13,228 nt of DNA from Ilumatobacteraceae bacterium (GTDB lineage Bacteria > Actinomycetota > Acidimicrobiia > Acidimicrobiales > Ilumatobacteraceae): positions 1 through 13,228 of the forward strand of contig JANQZQ010000119.1 of NCBI GenBank assembly GCA_030728545.1, given 5' to 3'. The translations under genes were made by a program, and so were the position numbers. The notes beneath the pieces were generated by a model, which did not search any database, was not told the DNA's origin, and saw only the letters and a program-made list of their open reading frames with translations. Within the stretch, counting starts at the first letter, position 1, and every line of letters begins with the position of its first letter. Shown here in pieces: positions 7,480-13,228 of this stretch.

Positions 7480-8496
7480 ATGGATATCGGCGTCGTATTG
7501 CAGACCACACCACCTGCATCACGGGTGATCGACTTGGCGAAAAAAGCCGAGATGTACGGCATGTCGCACGTCTGGACATTCGACAGCCACATTTTGTGGG
7601 AAGAGCCCTACGTGATCTACAGCCAAATTTTGGCGCAGACCAACAACATCATCGTGGGCCCGATGGTTACCAACCCCGCCACACGCGACTGGACGGTAAC
7701 GGCCAGCACCTTCGCGACTCTCAACGAGATGTATGGAAACCGCACGGTGTGTGGAATCGGTCGCGGTGACTCGGCAGTGCGCGTAACCAACGGCAAGCCC
7801 ACCACGCTTGCCACGTTGCGCGAAAGCATTCACGTGATTCGTGAGTTGGTCAATGGGCGCGGAGTGGAATACAACGGCTCGACCATTCGGTTTCCGTGGG
7901 CCGAAAAGAGTCGTTGCGAAGTGTGGGTGGCGGCGTATGGCCCGAAGGCATTGCAACTCACTGGCGAAGTTGGTGACGGGTTCATTCTGCAACTTGCCGA
8001 CCTCTCGATTGCCGAATGGACCATCGCCGCAGTGCGCAAGGCGGCCAAGGATGCTGGTCGCGACCCGAAGAGTGTGAAGATTTGTGTTGCCGCCCCGGCG
8101 TATGTGGGCACCGACTTGGCGCATATGCGCGACCAGTGCCGTTGGTTTGGTGGCATGGTCGGCAATCACGTGGCCGACATCGTGGAGCGCTACGGAGAAA
8201 ACTCGGCAGTGCCCAAGGCTCTTACCGACTACATCAAGGGCCGCCAGGGTTATGACTACAACGAGCACGGCCGTGCTGGCAACAGCCACACCACCTTCGT
8301 GCCCGACGAAATTGTCGACCGATTCTGCATCCTTGGTGATGCGGACGAACATGTGCGTCGCCTCAAAGAGCTCGAGGCGCTTGGTGTAGACCAGTTCTCG
8401 ATTTATTTGCAGCACGACGGCAAAGAGCAAACACTTGAGGCCTACGGTGAACGCATCATGCCAGCCATTGCAGAGTTGGCACGCGCGAAACAATGA
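7480..8496 (+). CDS. LLM-class (luciferase-like) F420- or FMN-dependent oxidoreductase
   Basis: This is a cytoplasmic TIM-barrel flavin- or F420-dependent oxidoreductase whose reaction is not known to me. The 338 residues fit the single-domain LLM family. The fold signature is clear: VGPMVTNPATRDW (59-71), then ATLNEMYGNRTVCGIGRGD (79-97), the methylenetetrahydromethanopterin-reductase-like pattern. VWVAAYGPKALQLTGEVGDG (148-167) is the second conserved block. It resembles a TIGRFAM-type subfamily annotated as F420-dependent (CPS_4043-like), recalled from memory. The gene starts 6 bp after the mmsA stop without a visible SD and overlaps permease 1 by ATGA, so it is translationally locked into the operon. 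An uracil oxygenase (RutA) is also an LLM protein, but the hydrolases here belong to the reductive, not the Rut, pathway. A redox step on the imported ring is inferred, not shown. Confidence 0.93.
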   Translation: MDIGVVLQTTPPASRVIDLAKKAEMYGMSHVWTFDSHILWEEPYVIYSQILAQTNNIIVGPMVTNPATRDWTVTASTFATLNEMYGNRTVCGIGRGDSAVRVTNGKPTTLATLRESIHVIRELVNGRGVEYNGSTIRFPWAEKSRCEVWVAAYGPKALQLTGEVGDGFILQLADLSIAEWTIAAVRKAAKDAGRDPKSVKICVAAPAYVGTDLAHMRDQCRWFGGMVGNHVADIVERYGENSAVPKALTDYIKGRQGYDYNEHGRAGNSHTTFVPDEIVDRFCILGDADEHVRRLKELEALGVDQFSIYLQHDGKEQTLEAYGERIMPAIAELARAKQ

Positions 8497-9374
8497 CATC
8501 GCTTTTGCGCCGCGCGGCGTACCGAACGTTTATGTTCGTGGCGGCACTGGCGCTTGTCGTGGTGATTTGGGAGGTTTACAAGGCGTTCGGGCCAGTCGAT
8601 GGCGGAAAGTTGTTCGGTGCTCGGGTTTTGCCACGCACGAGCGATTACGCGATGCCCCATGTGGCGGATATGTTCTCGCGATTCAATCGCCCAGAAGTGC
8701 GGGGCTCGGACCGAACAGTGTTCTCGGCAGTGCTGGCCGGCGCTTGGTTTTCGTTTCGCCTGAGTGTTGTGGGATTCGTGATTGGTGGAACACTGGGCAT
8801 CGCCTTGGCTGTGCTGATGGCCCGATTTCGTTGGGTGCAGCGCGGAGTCCTGCCGTATTTGGTGGTGTCGCAGACGGTGCCGCTCATCGCGCTGGCACCC
8901 CTCGTTGTGAGTTGGGGTGGCAAAGTAGAAATTGGGCCATTCGTGTGGCCGCGTTGGTTGTCGGCGGCGGTGCTCGGTGCCTTTCTGGCATTTTTCCCCA
9001 TTGCGGTCGGCACACTGCGAGGGCTGGCAGCCGCATCTGCGTCATCGGTGGAATTGATGCAGAGTTACGCCGCATCGTGGACCAAGACCTTGTTTAAGTT
9101 GCGGTTTCCGACTGCGGTGCCGTATATGACCCCAGCGTTTCGACTTGGTGCCTCGGCTTCGGTGATTGGCGTGGTGGTGGCAGAAATCTCGACTGGTCTC
9201 AAAGGCGGCATTGGTCGCTTGATTATTGAATATGCCCGCGAAGCCACTGGTGACCCAGCCAAGGTGTACACCGCAATCTTTGGGGCCGCAGCACTCGGCT
9301 TGACCATGGCGGGTGTGGTGATTGCAGCAGATGTGTTTGTCATGCGCAACCGACCGAAGGAGAACATCTTGTGA
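8493..9374 (+). CDS. ABC transporter permease 1 (NitT/TauT family)
   Basis: This is an inner-membrane subunit of an ABC importer. The 293-residue protein has an N-terminal hydrophobic segment (about 13-28), a long polar stretch of about 50 residues (29-80), and then several membrane segments (about 88-110, 119-141, 157-175, 218-233, 262-284). The cytoplasmic coupling helix (EAA loop) lies near residues 186-212, with ELMQSYAASWTKTL followed by LRFPTAVPYM. The start overlaps the LLM stop as ATGA, and its stop overlaps the ATPase start. It is paralogous to permease 2 (the ELM-x-SYAAS string is shared), so the membrane domain is probably a heterodimer. The extra polar loop after the first helix is not found in permease 2. 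The family moves nitrate, taurine, sulfonates and pyrimidine or thiamine precursors; the neighbours favour a pyrimidine-like cargo. Confidence 0.94.
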   Translation: MTSLLRRAAYRTFMFVAALALVVVIWEVYKAFGPVDGGKLFGARVLPRTSDYAMPHVADMFSRFNRPEVRGSDRTVFSAVLAGAWFSFRLSVVGFVIGGTLGIALAVLMARFRWVQRGVLPYLVVSQTVPLIALAPLVVSWGGKVEIGPFVWPRWLSAAVLGAFLAFFPIAVGTLRGLAAASASSVELMQSYAASWTKTLFKLRFPTAVPYMTPAFRLGASASVIGVVVAEISTGLKGGIGRLIIEYAREATGDPAKVYTAIFGAAALGLTMAGVVIAADVFVMRNRPKENIL

Positions 9375-10171
9375 GCGCCGTCAGTATTCGTAACGTCAGC
9401 AAAGCATTCAACGAGGGCAAGTCGAACCAGGTGGATGCTCTACGCGAAGTGAGCCTTGACGTCGAGCCAGGTGAGTTCATTTCGCTGATTGGGCCCTCGG
9501 GTTGCGGCAAGTCCACTTTGTTGCGACTGATTGCCAACTTGCTTGAGCCGACAGCCGGTGAAGTTGCAGTAAATGGCAAGTCGGCCACTCAAGCACGGCT
9601 TGATCAGGACTACGGCATGGCGTTTCAGCAAGCCGGCTTGTTTGATTGGCGCACAGTGCGCAAAAACATCGAGCTGCCGCTCGAGCTCAAAGGCTGGGAC
9701 AAAAGCGCCCGTCGAGCCCGTGCCGAAGAAATGCTGCAGCTCGTTCAGTTGCCCGAATTCGCTGACCATTATCCGTGGCAGTTGTCGGGTGGCATGCAGC
9801 AGCGCATCGCAATCGCTAGGGCATTGGCAGCGCATCCACCACTGCTCCTCATGGACGAGCCCTTCGGTGCCCTCGATGAAATGACCCGCGAATATATGCA
9901 GGGCGAATTGCTGCGCATCTGTGCTGCAACGGGCACCACCGTCGTGTTTGTTACGCACTCGATTCCTGAAGCCGTGTATTTATCCAATCGCGTTGTGGTG
10001 ATGTCGCCGCGGCCCGGGCGCATCACGAAGATTGTCGAGGTGTCGCTGGGTGCCGAGCGAACCGAAGACACCCGCAATCGAACGCCATTCTTTGAAGCCA
10101 TCACCGCCGTGCGTGAAGGCCTGCGTGGCATGCATGCAGCGCATGTTGGCCTGGGTAACGACGACCGATGA
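9371..10171 (+). CDS. ABC transporter ATP-binding protein (NitT/TauT family)
   Basis: This is the cytoplasmic ATPase that powers the importer. The 266-residue protein has all nucleotide-binding motifs: Walker A GPSGCGKST (41-49), the Q-loop at FQQAG (85-89), signature LSGGMQQR (138-145), Walker B LLLMDEP (158-164), D-loop GALD (166-169) and the switch His196 in VFVTHS. It most resembles the SsuB/TauB/ThiZ-type ATPases. The start is GTG, overlapping the permease 1 stop by four bases (GTGA). It has a strong SD AAGGAG at 9357-9362, 8 nt upstream, which decides the start. The stop overlaps the permease 2 ATG (ATGA). Confidence 0.96.
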   Translation: MSAVSIRNVSKAFNEGKSNQVDALREVSLDVEPGEFISLIGPSGCGKSTLLRLIANLLEPTAGEVAVNGKSATQARLDQDYGMAFQQAGLFDWRTVRKNIELPLELKGWDKSARRARAEEMLQLVQLPEFADHYPWQLSGGMQQRIAIARALAAHPPLLLMDEPFGALDEMTREYMQGELLRICAATGTTVVFVTHSIPEAVYLSNRVVVMSPRPGRITKIVEVSLGAERTEDTRNRTPFFEAITAVREGLRGMHAAHVGLGNDDR

Positions 10172-10935
10172 ACAACGTGGTGCGGTTGATCAGCAAGGTG
10201 CTGCCGGCTGTTGTTTTCGGTGCGCTGTTTTTGGGAACCTGGGAATGGGCAGTTCGTTTCTTTGAACTCAAGCCCTATTTTCTCACCGCGCCAAGCAGCA
10301 TTGGGGAACAATTCGTCACCAACTTTTCGTTCATTCGACGGGCGGCCACCGTATCGGGCACCAACGCACTGGTCGGTCTTATCGCGGGCACCGTACTTGG
10401 CGTGATGATGAGTTTCGTGCTGAGCCGCTTTCGTTTTCTCAATCAGATCATCAGCCCGCTGGCAGTGGCCCTCAACGCGGTACCAATTTTCGTGTTGGTT
10501 GCAGTGCTGAACAATATGTATTCGATTACGAGCGAAATCCCGCGACGCATCATGGTGCTTTTGGTGGTGTACTTCATCGTTTTAGTAAATGTTGCACGTG
10601 GTTTGACTCAGATTTCGTCGACTCACGCCGAGCTGATGCGGTCATATGCCGCCAGTGACATCGCAATATTGCGCAAGGTGCGGGTTCCCAACGCTCTGCC
10701 GTTTCTTTTCGTATCACTCAAAATCGCAGCACCTGCGGCAGTCATCACGGCCTTTGTCAGTGAGTATTTCGGGGGCTCACAAAACGGCTTGGGTAGCCGT
10801 ATCTCGAGCAACATCGCGAACTCCAAGAATGCTGCCGCCTGGGCCTACGTTTTGGCAGCCTGCCTACTTGGGCTACTGTTCTACCTATTCTCCGTAGTAA
10901 TGGAGAGCCTCAACCGCAAGGGTGAGGCCAAGTAA
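10168..10935 (+). CDS. ABC transporter permease 2 (NitT/TauT family)
   Basis: This is the second membrane subunit of the importer, 255 residues, close to the usual 250-270. Hydrophobic segments lie at about 12-31, 65-88, 95-117, 127-145, 184-199 and 227-246. The EAA coupling loop lies near 154-180, with ELMRSYAASDIAIL followed by VRVPNALPFL. FVSEYFGGSQNGLG (196-209) is the typical block before the last helices. The ATG overlaps the ATPase stop (ATGA) with little SD, so translation is coupled. A hairpin and a strong SD separate it from the binding-protein gene 52 bp downstream. Together with permease 1 it gives the operon two non-identical permeases, less common than the single-permease SsuC/TauC layout. 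Confidence 0.95.
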   Translation: MNNVVRLISKVLPAVVFGALFLGTWEWAVRFFELKPYFLTAPSSIGEQFVTNFSFIRRAATVSGTNALVGLIAGTVLGVMMSFVLSRFRFLNQIISPLAVALNAVPIFVLVAVLNNMYSITSEIPRRIMVLLVVYFIVLVNVARGLTQISSTHAELMRSYAASDIAILRKVRVPNALPFLFVSLKIAAPAAVITAFVSEYFGGSQNGLGSRISSNIANSKNAAAWAYVLAACLLGLLFYLFSVVMESLNRKGEAK

Positions 10936-10953
10936 TACAACACAAACACAACA

Positions 10954-10973
10954 TCTGGGTCAAAACACCCAGA
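10954..10973 (+). promoter_or_regulatory. Intercistronic hairpin before the substrate-binding protein gene
   Basis: A perfect 7-bp inverted repeat, TCTGGGT and ACCCAGA around the loop CAAAAC, lies in the only sizeable gap inside the ABC part of the operon. It lacks a T-tract, so it is not a normal terminator. Its last base is the first base of the SD of the binding-protein gene. It may protect or process the mRNA so that the lipoprotein is made in excess over the membrane subunits, as in other ABC operons, or it may modulate ribosome access. The structure is seen; the role is inferred. Confidence 0.5.
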
Positions 10974-10980
10974 AGGGGAG
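10973..10980 (+). promoter_or_regulatory. Ribosome binding site fixing the lipoprotein start
   Basis: AAGGGGAG lies 7 nt before the ATG at 10988. It rules out the longer reading frame that opens at 10922 inside the permease 2 gene, because only the 10988 start gives a signal peptide at the very N-terminus. Confidence 0.8.
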
Positions 10981-10987
10981 AGAACAC

Positions 10988-12172
10988 ATGAAGAAGCGTT
11001 CAGTACGGGTTGCTTTCGCCAGCATCGCCGCGCTGTCGTTGCTCGTAGCCGCCTGTGGCGGTAGCGACGATGCAGCCGACGAAGTGGCCGACGAGACCAC
11101 CGAAGAAACAACCGACGAATCAGCAGAAACCTGCACCACACCGACACCGGTGAAACTGCAGTTGCAGTGGTTCATCCAAGCCCAGTTCGCCGGCTATTTC
11201 GCCGCGCAAGATCAGGGCTTCTACACAGACCAGTGTCTTGACGTAACCATCGTTGAAGGTGGCGTTGATATCACTCCGCAGACCGAACTGGCAACGGGCA
11301 ATGTCGACTTCGCAATCTCGTGGGTGTCTAAAGCACTTGCCAGCCGCGAAGCAGGCGCCGACATCGTGAACATCGCCCAGGTGTTCCAGCGTTCAGGCAC
11401 CTTGCAGGTGTCGTTCAAGGACAAGAACATCACCAAGCCTGAGGACTTCAAGGGCAAAAACATTGGCAACTGGGGTTTCGGCAACGAATTTGAAATCTTC
11501 GCTGCTTTGACCAAGGCCGGTCTTGACCCAGCATCAGACGTCACGCTCGTGCAACAGCAGTTCGACATGGTCGGCTTGCTGACTGGCGACATTGATGCAG
11601 CCGAGGCAATGACCTACAACGAGTACGCAATGGTGCTCGAAGCGGTCAACCCTGCCACTGGCGAGCTCTACACGGCGGATGACTTCAACGTCATTTCGTA
11701 CGAAGATGCCGGTGTTGGAATGTTGCAAGATGCCATCTGGGCATCAGGCGAGCGTTTGGTCAGCGATGCTGCGTATGCAGACACCGCAGCCCGCTTCGTT
11801 GCTGCATCACTCCAGGGTTGGGCATATTGCCGTGACAACGTTGAAGCGTGCCGTGACATCGTGTTGGCAAAGGGCTCCAAGCTCGGCGCCAGCCACCAGT
11901 TGTGGCAAATGAACGAAGTCAACAAATTGGTCTGGCCAGCGGCCGGCGGCGTGGGCTTCATCGACGATGCTGCTTGGAATCGCACTGCGAGCTTGTCGCA
12001 AGAGACCAAGAACCTCGAAGGTGGCACCGTGCTCACCGCAGCACCAGATGCTGAGGCGTACACCAACGACATCGTGACGGAAGCACTCGACATCCTCGCG
12101 GGTCTCGGTGTGGACACGAACGGTTCGTCGTATGCGCCAATCGAAGTCACCCTGAATGAAGGTGGCAACTAA
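10988..12172 (+). CDS. NMT1/THI5-type ABC substrate-binding lipoprotein
   Basis: This is the extracytoplasmic binding protein that delivers the cargo to the two permeases. The 394-residue precursor has a lipoprotein signal (MKKRSVRVAF then a hydrophobic core) ending in the lipobox LVAAC, with Cys23 as the lipidation site. Residues 27-47 are an acidic Asp/Glu/Thr linker. The ligand-binding domain begins at about residue 55 with LQLQWFIQAQFAGYF and continues with NIGNWGFGNEFEI (158-170), strongly like proteins binding pyrimidine-type thiamine precursors (THI5/ThiY) or riboflavin (RibY). Cys49/Cys83 and Cys281/Cys288 could form disulfides. The start is fixed by the SD at 10973-10980. The gene is last in the operon and is followed by a hairpin terminator. 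The fold is confident; the ligand is inferred from the catabolic neighbours as a pyrimidine, dihydropyrimidine or hydantoin-like compound. Confidence 0.94.
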   Translation: MKKRSVRVAFASIAALSLLVAACGGSDDAADEVADETTEETTDESAETCTTPTPVKLQLQWFIQAQFAGYFAAQDQGFYTDQCLDVTIVEGGVDITPQTELATGNVDFAISWVSKALASREAGADIVNIAQVFQRSGTLQVSFKDKNITKPEDFKGKNIGNWGFGNEFEIFAALTKAGLDPASDVTLVQQQFDMVGLLTGDIDAAEAMTYNEYAMVLEAVNPATGELYTADDFNVISYEDAGVGMLQDAIWASGERLVSDAAYADTAARFVAASLQGWAYCRDNVEACRDIVLAKGSKLGASHQLWQMNEVNKLVWPAAGGVGFIDDAAWNRTASLSQETKNLEGGTVLTAAPDAEAYTNDIVTEALDILAGLGVDTNGSSYAPIEVTLNEGGN

Positions 12173-12212
12173 GTAAATTGACCGAACGCAGCGCTCGTCG
12201 CTGCAAACGTCG

Positions 12213-12257
12213 CACGAGGGTGCGGGTCGCCACAAGCGGCCCGCACCCTTCGTGTTT
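12213..12257 (+). terminator. Hairpin terminator of the pyrimidine/ABC operon
   Basis: A long GC-rich inverted repeat starts 41 bp after the lipoprotein stop. The left arm CACGAGGGTGCGGGTCGC pairs with GCGGCCCGCACCCTTCGTG across the loop CACAA, giving about 18 pairs with one bulged T and one G-T pair. It is followed by only three T residues, so termination strength rests on the stem, as is common in GC-rich actinobacteria. Confidence 0.85.
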
Positions 12258-12473
12258 GCGGGGGTGCAGTCATGGGAGGCTGCACAACATGAGCAGCGAC
12301 AGGTTGTATCGGGGGTCGGCGTGCGAGTCGAAATTGGTAGACCAGCGCTCGTGAGCAGCCGTGGAATGGGCTGGTACTAAGGCGGGCAATGACTTTGGCG
12401 TGAACTAGGGGCTGGGCCGTGGGGTCAGCTTCCCACGCCATGTCACACTTTCGGGTTCGGGGCGTTATTGGGG
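12258..12473. other. Gene-free spacer between operon terminator and secreted-protein gene
   Basis: I see no convincing gene here. A 6-bp inverted repeat (GTGCAG at 12264-12269, CTGCAC at 12280-12285, 10-nt spacer) follows the terminator directly. A tRNA-Leu D-arm-like string occurs at 12327-12342 but no tRNA can be folded. The minus-strand frame across this region lacks a ribosome site and runs through the terminator. Confidence 0.5.
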
Positions 12474-12494
12474 TACATTCGAAGCACTAGGAGG
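12474..12494 (+). promoter_or_regulatory. Possible -10 box and Shine-Dalgarno of the secreted-protein gene
   Basis: TACATT (12474-12479) fits the TAnnnT -10 pattern, but no good -35 is seen 16-18 bp upstream. AGGAGG (12489-12494) is a perfect SD 4 nt before the ATG at 12499. It sets the start and is the strongest ribosome site in the window. If this -10 is used, the 5' leader would be only about a dozen bases. Confidence 0.4.
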
Positions 12495-12498
12495 CGAT

Positions 12499-13228
12499 AT
12501 GTACCCGAAACATCAAGGTTCTAGGTGGAACACAAAGTTCAGTTTGGCGTCTGTCATCGCAATGGCTGCTTCCGTTGTCGTCATCTCGTTTCCGTCACCA
12601 GCCGCAGCGACCACCCTCGGTGGCGCTCATCGAGGGGCGACTCCAGATGTCCCCTTTGTTGTCGACAACAATAGTTGTGCCACCTTCACCGACATTGACG
12701 GCGATGGAAGTTCGGACTATGCAGCTGTTCAAGCCGGTGACATCGTTAAGGCGGGTGTAACAGGAACGGTTACGGACGGCTCGAATGCGGTCGCGAACGC
12801 CCTCGTCGTCAGTGCATACGTTGCAGTGGTCGGAGAATCGCCCACATTCAGCAAGCTGAATTGTGCGGTGACAAACGAAATCGGTCAGTACACGATTGAT
12901 GCTTTGAAGGGTTCGGCAATCGCAACGACTGGCTCGATCGCAGTCATACCTCCGAACACGGGGACTTCCGCGAATCCACTCGCTGGCCTGGGGGCTACGA
13001 CTTTGCCAGTTACCTCGGAAACAACGACATTGAATTTCAGTCTCGGTGCGCCCACCAACGCATTGGCGTTCTATATGTTTGAGGACGGAGTTGTTGACGA
13101 CGTCGTCACTGGGCCGGCAAATACTGCATGTTTCTCGTTCGATCGGGATAACGACGGAACGTATGAAACCAATGCTGGCTGTTCGGTGGCACGTGGCAAT
13201 TCGATTAGTGCATCGGTTACTGCAGTAG
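12499..13228 (+). CDS. Secreted modular protein with CnaB-like domain and DxDxDG repeats, 3' end outside window
   Basis: I do not recognise a named gene. The first 243 residues are present and the frame is open at the right edge. A Sec signal peptide is clear: a basic n-region (to Lys13), a hydrophobic core (14-31) and SPAAA before Thr38. Residues 59-74 contain TDIDGDGSSDY, a DxDxDG calcium-type loop. Residues about 85-150 form a carboxypeptidase-regulatory/CnaB-like beta-sandwich (GVTGTVTDGSNAV, then NEIGQYTIDALKG). Residues 210-243 repeat the first segment (FSFDRDNDGTYE, then SISASVTAV), so a second unit seems to start at the edge. Cysteines at 60, 122, 211 and 228 may pair outside the cell. 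The start is set by AGGAGG. Gly codons GGA and GGG are more common than in the operon genes. A surface or adhesive role is plausible but unproven. Confidence 0.8.
   Translation, partial: MYPKHQGSRWNTKFSLASVIAMAASVVVISFPSPAAATTLGGAHRGATPDVPFVVDNNSCATFTDIDGDGSSDYAAVQAGDIVKAGVTGTVTDGSNAVANALVVSAYVAVVGESPTFSKLNCAVTNEIGQYTIDALKGSAIATTGSIAVIPPNTGTSANPLAGLGATTLPVTSETTTLNFSLGAPTNALAFYMFEDGVVDDVVTGPANTACFSFDRDNDGTYETNAGCSVARGNSISASVTAV

Noticed and set aside
7480..8496. RutA (pyrimidine oxygenase) assignment for the LLM protein
   Set aside because: No RutB-F partners or flavin reductase are present, and the neighbouring hydrolases belong to the reductive pathway.
7519..8499. Long minus-strand open frame (326 codons) opposite the LLM gene
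   Set aside because: It mirrors a gene with clear family motifs, has no recognisable domain, and is explained by GC-rich codon bias.
10922..10987. Upstream start giving a 22-residue longer binding protein
   Set aside because: It lies within the permease 2 gene and would bury the lipoprotein signal; the ATG at 10988 has a proper SD.
12264..12285. GTGCAG/CTGCAC inverted repeat after the operon terminator
   Set aside because: Only 6 bp with a 10-nt loop and no T-tract; too weak for a second terminator or a claimed operator.
12327..12342. tRNA-Leu D-arm-like string GTCGAAATTGGTAGAC, possible tRNA or integration-site scar
   Set aside because: No matching acceptor stem, anticodon arm or GGTTCRA T-loop at the right distances; probably chance.
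12169..12441. Minus-strand frame of 90 codons between the operon and the secreted-protein gene
   Set aside because: It reads through the terminator hairpin, overlaps the lipoprotein stop, has no SD, and its translation is Pro/Arg/Ala-rich without a motif.

Overview
The window reads as chromosomal DNA from a fairly GC-rich (roughly 55-60% by eye) Gram-positive-type bacterium, most likely an actinobacterium of the Acidimicrobiia/Ilumatobacter kind. The hints are C/G-ending codons, TAnnnT-like -10 hexamers, a GTG start, a substrate-binding lipoprotein with an acidic Ser/Thr/Asp/Glu linker, an F420/flavin-type luciferase-like oxidoreductase, and a ~760-residue arylsulfatase of the mycobacterial size class. 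The taxon is an inference; no rRNA or tRNA gene is present.

Layout. (1) Positions 1-3560, minus strand: two alkaline-phosphatase-superfamily hydrolases in one transcription unit. An arylsulfatase (3560-1269) is followed after 3 bp by a phosphonate-monoester-hydrolase/sulfatase-like enzyme that runs off the left edge. (2) Positions 3561-3675: a 115-bp divergent promoter region. (3) Positions 3676-12172, plus strand: one tightly packed eight-gene operon. Its order is beta-ureidopropionase, dihydropyrimidinase, CoA-acylating (methyl)malonate-semialdehyde dehydrogenase, luciferase-like (LLM) oxidoreductase, ABC permease 1, ABC ATPase, ABC permease 2, NMT1/THI5-type substrate-binding lipoprotein. 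It closes with a strong hairpin terminator at 12213-12257. (4) Positions 12258-12498: a short gene-free stretch. (5) Positions 12499 to the right edge: the N-terminal part of a secreted modular protein with a carboxypeptidase-regulatory/CnaB-like domain and two copies of an Asp-rich DxDxDG segment.

How the genes work together. The operon looks like an import-and-degradation unit for a pyrimidine or related cyclic ureide. The ABC system would bring the ring compound in. Dihydropyrimidinase opens the dihydropyrimidine ring, and beta-ureidopropionase removes the carbamoyl group to give beta-alanine or 3-aminoisobutyrate. After a transamination not encoded here, the CoA-acylating dehydrogenase makes acetyl-CoA or propionyl-CoA. 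The classical first enzyme, dihydropyrimidine dehydrogenase, is absent, and the only unassigned redox enzyme in the operon is the LLM protein. The most interesting idea here is that this F420- or flavin-dependent enzyme performs the ring-reduction step or another early step. No CRISPR array, insertion sequence, RNA gene or regulator gene was found.
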